Origin: Flavobacteriia bacterium
GTDB lineage: Bacteria > Bacteroidota > Bacteroidia > Flavobacteriales_D > Crocinitomicaceae
Assembly (NCBI GenBank): GCA_947462925.1
Contig: CANHQP010000023.1
Span: 1-54,975, forward strand
Length of the DNA stretch: 54,975 nt
Direction: 5' to 3'
The notes under the pieces were generated by a model, which saw only the letters and a program-made list of their open reading frames with translations, was not told the origin of the DNA and ran no database searches. The translations under genes and the position numbers were made by a program. Shown here in pieces: positions 8,737 to 16,383 of the stretch (its first letter is position 1; every line of letters begins with the position of its first letter).

Positions 8737-10455
8737 TTGGAGCGTTTTATCAATATTCTGATCATTGACGACAATTTAACCAACCAAAGGGGATTGAAAG
8801 AAATCTTAAATGGCAGTGGAAACAATGTTTTGATGGCTACTTCAGTCTATCAAGCACTAGCCATTCTCAGGCAAAAAGAAGTTGGAATTTTATTGATAAA
8901 CATTGATTCTCCATTTTTTGGCGGAATTGAATTGTTGCAATCACTCAAAGAAGCGAGTACCGTTAAAAACGTCTACAAAATTGTACTGACTGAAAATTCT
9001 CAATCTGGTTCAAATCTAGTAAAAGGATTGAATGAAGGTGCAATTGATTTTATCCAAAAACCATTTAATCCAAATTTGGTCAAAGCCAAAATTGAAGTTT
9101 ACAAATCACTTTACTACAAAGACCAAAGAATCGGTCAATTACTTGAAAATATCTTCCCTGAAAATGTACTTTCAGATTTAAATACCAACGGGAAATTTTC
9201 TCCGAAAAGGGTTGAAAACGGCGTGGTTCTTTTTACAGATTTTGTTGGTTTCTCGCAAAAATCGAGAGCCATCAGTCCATTGAAATTATTGAAGAAATTA
9301 GAATTCTATTTCACCAAATTTGACGAAATCACTGAGCGTTATAAACTAGAAAAGATCAAAACGATTGGTGATTCTTACATGGCTTTGGCAGGCGTAACTG
9401 AAAATGCGCCTCAACCTGAAATTCGTGCTTGCTTAGCGGCCATTGAAATGCGCAATTTCATGATTAACGAACGAGAAGTTGGATTGGCAATGAATAAAGA
9501 ATTCTGGGAAATCCGAATCGGAATCCATGCAGGTCCATTGGTCGCAGGAATTATCGGCACAAAGAAATTTAGTTTTGACGTTTGGGGAGATACTGTCAAC
9601 ATTGCTTCACGCGCGGAACAAGCATCTGAACCCAACAAAATTTTGATTACCAAAAAAGTTTTCTCAACCATTGAAGATTATTTTGAAACTACTTTTCACG
9701 ATACTGTCGAAATCAAAAAACGTGGAGGAACGGAAGAAATGTTTTTCCTAGATCTTATCAAAGACGAATATTGCCTTTACAAGGAGGGAAAAGTTCCAAA
9801 TAAGTATTTGCTTCAAATGTGTGATTTACCAACTGTTGATTTTCAGCACATGCAGAAAGATATTTTGAATAAACTAAAATCTTCTTTACCAGACGAATTA
9901 ATTTACCACGATTTACAACACACAGCAAATGTAGAAAAAGCTGCAGTGCGTTTTGCTAAACTAGAAGGTTTATCTGATCATGACATCATGCTTTTGAGAA
10001 CAGCCGTTTACTACCATGACGCTGGATTTTTAGTAACCTATCATGAAAATGAAACCTTTGGAATGAAATTAGCAGAAAATAATTTGCCCAAATTTGGATA
10101 TTCTCAAACTGAAATAAATATCATTACCAAAATAATTGAAGCCACTAAACACGGAGCAAAACCTGAAACAATGTTGGAAAAAATCATGTGCGATGCTGAC
10201 CACGATTATTTTGGTCGTGCAGATTATGCCAATGTTTCCAAAAAGTTGAGAAAGGAAATGGAAAATGTAGGGGAATTCATGACAGACCTAGAATGGGTTG
10301 ATTTTCAACTAAATTACCTTGACTTGGAACATGAATATTTCACCGAAACGGCGAGAAATATTCGTGAATACGGAAAACGAGCAAGAATTCAAGAGTTAAA
10401 AGTAGAAAGAGTGAATTTGCTTCAAGCGCTGAATGAGGATAACACTGGTAACTAA
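8737..10455 (+). CDS. Receiver (degenerate)-adenylate cyclase-HD domain fusion protein
   Basis: Soluble 572-residue signalling protein with three domains. Residues 5-122 form a response-regulator receiver: D11, D12, T85 and K108 are present, but the phosphorylation position aligns with N55 (D57 is two residues late), so it may not be phosphorylated normally. Residues about 160-340 are a class III nucleotide cyclase with metal aspartates D168 and D212, adenine-specifying K208 and D281, and transition-state N288 and R292: a complete adenylate cyclase set. Residues about 385-500 are an HD phosphohydrolase with H395, H427-D428 and an aspartate in CDADHD (486/488). The start is taken as TTG at 8737, because the first in-frame ATG would cut into the receiver. 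It could make cAMP and also hydrolyse a nucleotide; the HD substrate is unknown. Confidence 0.85.
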   Translation: MERFINILIIDDNLTNQRGLKEILNGSGNNVLMATSVYQALAILRQKEVGILLINIDSPFFGGIELLQSLKEASTVKNVYKIVLTENSQSGSNLVKGLNEGAIDFIQKPFNPNLVKAKIEVYKSLYYKDQRIGQLLENIFPENVLSDLNTNGKFSPKRVENGVVLFTDFVGFSQKSRAISPLKLLKKLEFYFTKFDEITERYKLEKIKTIGDSYMALAGVTENAPQPEIRACLAAIEMRNFMINEREVGLAMNKEFWEIRIGIHAGPLVAGIIGTKKFSFDVWGDTVNIASRAEQASEPNKILITKKVFSTIEDYFETTFHDTVEIKKRGGTEEMFFLDLIKDEYCLYKEGKVPNKYLLQMCDLPTVDFQHMQKDILNKLKSSLPDELIYHDLQHTANVEKAAVRFAKLEGLSDHDIMLLRTAVYYHDAGFLVTYHENETFGMKLAENNLPKFGYSQTEINIITKIIEATKHGAKPETMLEKIMCDADHDYFGRADYANVSKKLRKEMENVGEFMTDLEWVDFQLNYLDLEHEYFTETARNIREYGKRARIQELKVERVNLLQALNEDNTGN

Positions 10456-11250
10456 TTAGAATGTTGGAGTCAACAAATCCAAAACTGCAAGCCTTCTTTC
10501 ATCATCAATGATTGCATCTTTCTCAAACTGAGAACCTACGTAAATTCCATCAGAATGTGACCAAGTGAAACTTTGTGTAGGTACATTTGTATTGAAAGTT
10601 GTGGCTGTTCCTGGTGCGCAAAGTGTTGCACTTGCTGAAATCATATCAACTGAAATTTTGTCAGAAACAGCAACTTCTCCGCCTAAATCTTCTTTTTTCA
10701 CCTCATCCAATTGCGCAATTTGAATAGCTACTTGCGATGGATTTGCTTGATTCGCTGCCGTCGAAATCAGTGCAGGAACTTTTATTTCAACAGTATCATC
10801 GGCTTTTTTAGTGGTAGATATTTCAGATTTAATTTCATTTGTTTTGGTTTTAACATCCGCTTTTGCAATTTGCTTTTCTGCAACATTCTGATTTCCAATA
10901 AAAGGCAAGGCCGACAAAGACAAAATCAACAAAGCGGCAACGCGAACAAGCGGTTTTTGGTGGAACTTTTTCTCTGGCGCATAAACCGTCAACCAAAGCG
11001 AATTGTACCACAATACTCCTTTACTTTGGTAAGTTTGATAGAAAAGCGCATCCAAACTTTCTTTCGTGCTTTCAGCTGGTGAATCAAAATTGGCAGTTTC
11101 TTGTGCGTAATTTTCAACCGCAAAGAAAAAGTGTTTCATCTGCAAAAATTCTTCTTCAGATGGACAAATATCCTGAATATGCGCTTTTTCCGTAGCACTT
11201 AGTTCATTGTATTCTTTGCTTAAAATATATTCTAGGTCGTCTGTTTGCAT
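10456..11250 (-). CDS. Probable membrane anti-sigma factor (unrecognised family)
   Basis: I do not recognise a named family. The 264-residue protein lies 2 bp after the ECF sigma gene on the same strand, the usual place of an anti-sigma factor. Residues 1-90 are soluble and acidic with helical heptads and could bind the sigma factor; a single hydrophobic segment (about 103-120, ALLILSLSALPFIG) suggests one membrane span; the rest (about 121-264) is low-complexity, Lys/Glu/Thr-rich, then a short conserved-looking tail ending LAVLDLLTPTF. No zinc-binding HxxxCxxC motif is present, so it would be a non-ZAS type. The stop codon directly abuts that of the convergent cyclase gene. Confidence 0.6.
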   Translation of the reverse strand: MQTDDLEYILSKEYNELSATEKAHIQDICPSEEEFLQMKHFFFAVENYAQETANFDSPAESTKESLDALFYQTYQSKGVLWYNSLWLTVYAPEKKFHQKPLVRVAALLILSLSALPFIGNQNVAEKQIAKADVKTKTNEIKSEISTTKKADDTVEIKVPALISTAANQANPSQVAIQIAQLDEVKKEDLGGEVAVSDKISVDMISASATLCAPGTATTFNTNVPTQSFTWSHSDGIYVGSQFEKDAIIDDERRLAVLDLLTPTF

Positions 11251-11252
11251 GA

Positions 11253-11840
11253 CTATCTATTTAAAATGGGATTAAATTCTTTGAGACTTTCAGCCAAATA
11301 TTTGGTCGCATAAAACAAACGCGATTTGATTGTACCTTCATTTGCCGACAAAATTTCCGCAATTTCTTTGATCGACAACCCTTCCAAATGCCTCAATTTA
11401 AAAACTTCACTGTGTTTGATATCTAATTGTTCAATGTGGTGTTCAAATGCTTTTCCAAAAAACTGATCTTGCACTTCATTCATCACGTCGGTTTGATGAT
11501 CTTTGATTACAAAATGTTCGTCCAAGCCGTTGGAAGTTCCTTTCCTAACTTCTTGCTTTTTGTATTCATTCTTGCACATGTTGTTGGCAACAGAGAAAAA
11601 CCACGTTTTAAACGAACGAGAAGCATCAAATGAAGCTGGGTTTTTGATGATTTTTGCGAATAAATCGTGTACAAAATCTTCCGCTTTCTCGGCGTCATTC
11701 CACAACATACGCTTGAAATAACCTTTCATCATTTTAGCATAACGCACATACAGTTCGTCGAAAGCCAACTTATCCCCTTTTTCGAGGAAAGCCATCAGCT
11801 GTTCGTCCGACATCTCTGTATATTTGTTTGCTATTCTCAT
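11253..11840 (-). CDS. ECF-type RNA polymerase sigma factor
   Basis: Sigma-70 family factor of the extracytoplasmic-function class, 195 residues. Region 2 (about 22-92) includes AFDELYVRYAKMMKGYF and the DNA-melting stretch SFKTWFFSVANNMCKNEYKK; region 4 (about 130-190) carries the helix-turn-helix EGLSIKEIAEILSANEGTIK. The start is the ATG at 11840; a TTG one codon earlier exists because the upstream gene's TAA directly precedes it. It sits between a periplasmic protein and a predicted membrane anti-sigma protein, all three abutting, so the operon probably senses an envelope signal. Confidence 0.92.
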   Translation of the reverse strand: MRIANKYTEMSDEQLMAFLEKGDKLAFDELYVRYAKMMKGYFKRMLWNDAEKAEDFVHDLFAKIIKNPASFDASRSFKTWFFSVANNMCKNEYKKQEVRKGTSNGLDEHFVIKDHQTDVMNEVQDQFFGKAFEHHIEQLDIKHSEVFKLRHLEGLSIKEIAEILSANEGTIKSRLFYATKYLAESLKEFNPILNR

Positions 11841-11843
11841 CAA

Positions 11844-13016
11844 TTATTTTCCCAAAATCGTTTGAATCTGTTTCAACTTATTGGTCTGAATTCCAATTTT
11901 CTCAATCGCTTTATCTATCGGAGGAATTTCGTTTTTCTTATTTTGCTTTTCATACAAATCTCTCAAGTAAAAAAGCATAGGCAAGTAATTCGCTGTCAAT
12001 TGCTTTCCTTTTTCTGTATTTACATTTTCAAATGATTTTGAAAGGCTAAACGTTTTCCAAATTTTCTGATTCTCAGAAGCCATATTTTTGGATGGATCTT
12101 TGAAAACATACACCAATCCTTGAACTTCCAATTGATTGATTTGTGGTTGCAAGTATGGTTTTGGGAAAGTCAAACTTAAATTCAAATTTTTCGATTGGTT
12201 TTGCGCACAGAAATCTTGGAAAAACTGTACATCCACCACCTGTGAATTAGGCATTTGAAAACCATCTTTTTGCAATGAATCCCGATACACTTTACTCTGC
12301 ATCAAATCCAAAGAAACGATTTTGACATCATTTCTGACGTTGTTATTTTGTTGCAAATAAAAACTTCCAAAAGCATCGTCAAATCCGTGTGTCAACAAAA
12401 CACCATTCGTGGAAACACTATTTAACAAGGCATTGTCATAAGTCAACACATCTGCTTCAATTTTGCCCATTTGCACCAATTGCGATAGTTCTTTGCTTGA
12501 CGCATTTGTATCTGAAATAATTGTATGATAAGCGGCCATTTGAACAATCACATCACTGTTGGTTGGTTTCAATTCTTTGGCTTTTTCCAAATGCATAATC
12601 AAATCCAAGTTGTAATTCCCCGCGATGTAAGTAAAATAATGGTATTCAAAAGATTCTGGTGCGTTGAGTTTGTAGTAATCAATTGCTGTATTCATCTCAA
12701 CTTGTTGCTCCAAGGTTGGTGTTCTGGAAGTAATTTGTGTCGCTGCCAATTTCTTGTTTTTCAAAAAAGAAGTATTGGTTTTCATTTCGATTTGTTTCGA
12801 ATTGGCACTTTTCTCAGAAGCAACTGTTTTTTTCAAAGTCACTTCTTCCAAATCATTTTCTTTTTCCTCTACAACAGAAGATGGCGCAATGATTATCTCT
12901 TCTTTTGAATTTGTTGCATTCGAATTATTATTTTGAATCGTAGTATTAACATTCGCTTGCGCAAATACAAGATTTGTAAGTCCAAAAATCGAAATAAATA
13001 ACAGCAGAAATTTCAT
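11844..13016 (-). CDS. Periplasmic protein of unknown function, first gene of the ECF operon
   Basis: 390 residues with a signal peptide (about 1-19, ending FAQ) and an Asn/Lys/Glu-rich linker to about residue 100. The folded part (about 100-300) contains VLLTHGFDDAFGSFYLQQ followed by NVRNDVKIVSLDLMQSKVY. That pattern (a small/Asp-rich loop, YLQ, R-DV, then L-L and Y) recalls the soluble C-terminal part of DUF2723-type proteins; this similarity is from memory and weak. Earlier helices (EYHYFTYIAGNYNLDLIMHL, LKPTNSDVIVQMAAY) look TPR-like. Because it leads the operon containing the sigma factor, it may be the sensor or a target of that system. Confidence 0.6.
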   Translation of the reverse strand: MKFLLLFISIFGLTNLVFAQANVNTTIQNNNSNATNSKEEIIIAPSSVVEEKENDLEEVTLKKTVASEKSANSKQIEMKTNTSFLKNKKLAATQITSRTPTLEQQVEMNTAIDYYKLNAPESFEYHYFTYIAGNYNLDLIMHLEKAKELKPTNSDVIVQMAAYHTIISDTNASSKELSQLVQMGKIEADVLTYDNALLNSVSTNGVLLTHGFDDAFGSFYLQQNNNVRNDVKIVSLDLMQSKVYRDSLQKDGFQMPNSQVVDVQFFQDFCAQNQSKNLNLSLTFPKPYLQPQINQLEVQGLVYVFKDPSKNMASENQKIWKTFSLSKSFENVNTEKGKQLTANYLPMLFYLRDLYEKQNKKNEIPPIDKAIEKIGIQTNKLKQIQTILGK

Positions 13017-13065
13017 AAAAACTGTATTGAATTGCGTCTTTGTACAATTCGAATCAACATTCGTT

Positions 13066-13073
13066 CAAATGTA
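13066..13073 (-). promoter_or_regulatory. -7 element upstream of the ECF operon
   Basis: On the minus strand TACATTTG matches TAnnTTTG, 49 bases before the start of the periplasmic protein gene. No TTG is found 18-21 bases upstream. If the sigma factor controls itself, the real promoter may look different. Confidence 0.35.
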
Positions 13074-13106
13074 AGACCAAAAAAAATGAAAAAAGTTGGT
13101 TGAAAT

Positions 13107-13781
13107 TTAAGATTCAGCCGCAAATAAAAATTTATTCGGACTTACCAAGTTGGTTTTTACCGCATACATCACGATTCCAGCCGTGTTTTTCACGCCCAAT
13201 TTCGCCATGATATTTTTGCGATGCGTGTTGATTGTGTGATTACTCAAAAACAAAGTTTCTGCAATCTGCGCATTGGTTTGACCTTCAGCGATGAAAACAA
13301 TGATTTCATTTTCTCTTTCCGACAACAAAACCGGTTCACACGAAAAAGATTCAAAATCTATGTCATCCACATCAATACTTGCACGTTGAATGGTTTCCAA
13401 AATGGTGCCGCAGAAAAACTTGTTGCCTCTCCCCGTTTCTTTCACTGAATTGATGATTTCAGAAACATCGCAATCCTTTTTGACATAACTTTTCACGCCA
13501 CTTCTCAAAGCATTCACCAAAGTTTGGGCGCTTTGCTCAGGCGTAATCGCCACAAAATTCACATTCGGAAATTTGGACAATACTTTAGGAATAATATCAA
13601 TCGAAAATCCGGTCGAAGTATAATCAATCAAAACGATGTCAGACCCAAAATTTTTGATCAGTGAAAAAAGCTCATCGTTATCCGTTGCTTCGCCCACAAT
13701 TTGCAAGTTCTTTTCAGAACTCAAGACGGCGCGCAAGCCAATTCGAATCAATTCATTGCTATCTGCGAGTATGATTTTCAT
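13107..13781 (-). CDS. NarL/FixJ-type response regulator
   Basis: Two-domain transcription regulator, 224 residues. The receiver (about 1-120) has the phosphoacceptor D53 in VLIDYTS, the switch threonine T80 and K101 in SYVKKD. The LuxR-type helix-turn-helix (about 150-215) shows LSERENEIIVFIAEGQTNAQ and the recognition helix region LSNHTINTHRKNIMAKLGV. The usual proline after the phosphoacceptor is absent (DYTSTGF), which is tolerated in this family. No histidine kinase is adjacent, so the input is unknown. It is monocistronic: a -7 element lies upstream and the ECF operon's promoter lies downstream. Confidence 0.92.
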   Translation of the reverse strand: MKIILADSNELIRIGLRAVLSSEKNLQIVGEATDNDELFSLIKNFGSDIVLIDYTSTGFSIDIIPKVLSKFPNVNFVAITPEQSAQTLVNALRSGVKSYVKKDCDVSEIINSVKETGRGNKFFCGTILETIQRASIDVDDIDFESFSCEPVLLSERENEIIVFIAEGQTNAQIAETLFLSNHTINTHRKNIMAKLGVKNTAGIVMYAVKTNLVSPNKFLFAAES

Positions 13782-13800
13782 TTAGAATGATTATAAACAA

Positions 13801-13808
13801 CAAATATA
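13801..13808 (-). promoter_or_regulatory. -7 element of the response-regulator gene
   Basis: Minus-strand TATATTTG fits TAnnTTTG and ends 20 bases before the ATG at 13781. No correctly spaced TTG is visible. Confidence 0.4.
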
Positions 13809-13866
13809 AAGGTTAAATCAACACGAGAAATTTGAAAATGAAAAATTGGCTAAAAAAAACGAAAAA

Positions 13867-13896
13867 ACGTGAAATCTCACTAGGAAATTTCACGTT
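13867..13896 (-). terminator. Terminator of the glutamine synthetase gene
   Basis: Arms AACGTGAAAT (13867-13876) and ATTTCACGTT (13887-13896) pair perfectly over ten bases; on the minus strand long T runs follow (complement of 13852-13866). It lies 24 bp beyond the glnN stop codon. Confidence 0.75.
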
Positions 13897-13919
13897 TCAA
13901 AAAATCTATTGTCAATTGA

Positions 13920-16103
13920 TTAACGCGTAAACAACATCTCTCTGAATTTTGGCAATGGCCACAATTCGTCGTCAACCAATAATTCTAATTTGTCTGCATG
14001 GTAGCGAATGTCGTCAAAATAAACTTTCACTTCATCGCAATAAGCAACTGCTTTTTCTTCGATTGATTCGATTTTGTTTGCTTTTTTACGTGCTTCCAAC
14101 ATCACATCACACAAAGATTTCATTTTGTTTAAGTGCTCAGAAATTTTAGTAATCAATTCCGTTTGTGCTTTGGCTGCACCTGCACCATCTTTTCCAAGAA
14201 CAGAAATCAAACCTTGTACATTTTGAATCAATCTATTTTGGTAATTGATTACTGCAGGAATTATGTGGTTTTGCGTTAAATCGCCAATCAAACGTGCTTC
14301 AATTTGCAATTTATGAACGTAATTTTCAAATTCGATTTCTTTTCTCGCTTCAATTTCTCTGTGCGTCAAAACGTTCAATTCTTCGAAAATTCCGATGATT
14401 CGTTTGTCATCCCAAATATCCAAAGAACGTGGCGTATCTTTAAAGTTATTTAAACCTCTTTTTTCAGCTTCTTGAACCCACTCGTCACCGTATCCATTTC
14501 CTTCGAAACGAATTTTCTTAGAATCTTTGATCATTTGTTGCAATTCTTTTAAAATTGCTTCGTCTTTTGAATCGCCTTTCTCAATTCTAGCATCAACTTG
14601 CGCTTTGAAAATACGCAATTGACTTGCCATAATTGTATTCAAAACAATCATCGATTTTGAACAGTTTGCAGAAGAACCAACCGCTCTAAACTCAAATTTA
14701 TTTCCTGTAAAGGCGAAAGGTGATGTTCTATTTCTATCCGTATTATCCAACATGATTTGTGGAATTTTACCGATATTCAATTTCAATTCCGTTTTTTCTT
14801 CTGGACTCATTTTTCCAGCTTTCACGCTTTGCTCTAAATCATCCAACACAGAAGATAAATAGGTTCCGATGAAAGTTGAAATAATTGCTGGTGGCGCTTC
14901 ATTTGCTCCCAAACGGTGATCATTGCTCGCTGATGCGATACAAGCACGCAACAAATCTGCATTATCGTGAATCGCTTTGATCGTATTTACGAAAAATGTC
15001 AAGAATTGTAAATTTGTTTTTGGATTTTTTCCAGGTGCCAATAAGTTCACGCCAGTATTGGTTGACAATGACCAGTTATTGTGTTTTCCAGAACCGTTTA
15101 CTCCTGAGAATGGTTTCTCATGTAATAAAACTCGGAAATCATGTTTGATAGCAATTTTCTCCAACAAATCCATCAACAATAAGTTGTGGTCGTTTGCCAA
15201 GTTACATTCTTCAAAAATCGGTGCACACTCGAATTGATTTGGCGCAACCTCATTGTGACGCGTTGTAACAGGAATTCCCAAACGAATGGATTCTGTTTCA
15301 AAATCACGCATGAATGCAGTAACTCTTTCTGGAATTGAACCAAAATAATGGTCTTCCAATTGTTGTCCTTTCGCTGGAGCTTGACCGAACAACGCTCTTC
15401 CTGTCATCATGATATCAGGACGTGCATTGTACAAAGCTTTGTCAATCAAGAAATATTCTTGTTCCCAACCCAACGTTGCAATAACTTTAGAAACGTTTTT
15501 ATCAAAATATTGGCAAACATCCACTGCAGCTTGATCAACTGCGTGCAATGCTTTAATTAATGGCATTTTATAATCCAAAGATTCACCTGTATAAGAAATG
15601 AAAATCGTTGGAATGCACAATGTTTTACCGATTACAAATGCTGGCGAAGAAGGATCCCAAGCAGTATAACCTCTTGCTTCGAATGTATTTCTAATTCCTC
15701 CATTTGGAAAAGACGAAGCATCTGGCTCTTGTTGAACCAACAAATCTCCATCAAAACGCTCGATCGCTCTTCCTGGACCAACAGGTTTAAAAAATGCATC
15801 GTGCTTTTCAGCAGTTGTACCTGTCAAAGGTTGAAACCAATGTGTATAATGTGTTGCGCCTTTTGTCAAAGCCCAATCTTTCATAGCTGAAGCAACTTGA
15901 TCAGCGATATTACGATCTAAACGTGCCCCACTTTGCATGGAAGCCATCATCATTTTGTACGCTCCATCTGGAAGATATTCACGCATTACTTCTTGGTGAA
16001 AAACATTTTCTCCAAAAATCTCAGAAATTTTCCCGTCAAACTCAATGTGTTTTGGGGTACGATGTAATACATCTTGATACGCTTGCTGTCTAATTGTTGC
16101 CAT
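13920..16103 (-). CDS. glnN: Glutamine synthetase type III
   Basis: ATP-dependent ligation of ammonia to glutamate, the main nitrogen-assimilation step. At 727 residues it matches the GSIII class common in Bacteroidota, far longer than the GlnA types. Catalytic-core motifs are present: LGWEQEYFLID, TRHNEVAPNQFECAPIFE, the glycine-rich NGSGKHNNWSLSTNTG, and NRTSPFAFTGNKFEFRAVGS; the C-terminal third is the helical GSIII extension. The start is set at the ATG at 16103 because a perfect promoter lies at 16121-16150, inside what a longer reading frame would translate. It is monocistronic, with a terminator after the stop. Confidence 0.95.
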   Translation of the reverse strand: MATIRQQAYQDVLHRTPKHIEFDGKISEIFGENVFHQEVMREYLPDGAYKMMMASMQSGARLDRNIADQVASAMKDWALTKGATHYTHWFQPLTGTTAEKHDAFFKPVGPGRAIERFDGDLLVQQEPDASSFPNGGIRNTFEARGYTAWDPSSPAFVIGKTLCIPTIFISYTGESLDYKMPLIKALHAVDQAAVDVCQYFDKNVSKVIATLGWEQEYFLIDKALYNARPDIMMTGRALFGQAPAKGQQLEDHYFGSIPERVTAFMRDFETESIRLGIPVTTRHNEVAPNQFECAPIFEECNLANDHNLLLMDLLEKIAIKHDFRVLLHEKPFSGVNGSGKHNNWSLSTNTGVNLLAPGKNPKTNLQFLTFFVNTIKAIHDNADLLRACIASASNDHRLGANEAPPAIISTFIGTYLSSVLDDLEQSVKAGKMSPEEKTELKLNIGKIPQIMLDNTDRNRTSPFAFTGNKFEFRAVGSSANCSKSMIVLNTIMASQLRIFKAQVDARIEKGDSKDEAILKELQQMIKDSKKIRFEGNGYGDEWVQEAEKRGLNNFKDTPRSLDIWDDKRIIGIFEELNVLTHREIEARKEIEFENYVHKLQIEARLIGDLTQNHIIPAVINYQNRLIQNVQGLISVLGKDGAGAAKAQTELITKISEHLNKMKSLCDVMLEARKKANKIESIEEKAVAYCDEVKVYFDDIRYHADKLELLVDDELWPLPKFREMLFTR

Positions 16104-16120
16104 GAAAAATATTTTTTTTA

Positions 16121-16150
16121 CAAAAATAGAAGTTTTTGAGGGGTAAACAA
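16121..16150 (-). promoter_or_regulatory. Promoter of glnN
   Basis: Minus-strand TTG (16150-16148), exactly 19 spacer bases, TATTTTTG (16128-16121): a full consensus match. The -7 element ends 17 bases before the glnN ATG, which settles the start codon. No regulator-binding palindrome is obvious in the flanks. Confidence 0.72.
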
Positions 16151-16383
16151 TAAAAAATTGCATTTATTTTTCAACATACCCCCTATTTTTTAATTAAATT
16201 AATGAAAAAAACTATTTTTTGAATCAGTTCCACCTAAAAAATAACCCCTTATCCATTATTTTTTACTTTTTTTTAAAAAATTCAGATTCAAAAAACTAAA
16301 AATCCAAGAATAAAATAAAAATTGAGCTTCAAGGATGTGATAAATAGCGCTGAAATAAATTACCTTCACAAAAAATTTAACAA

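Noticed and set aside
16104..16163. Longer start for glutamine synthetase III
   Set aside because: The added 20 codons cover a perfect promoter, so they cannot all be transcribed from it; the ATG at 16103 matches the family.
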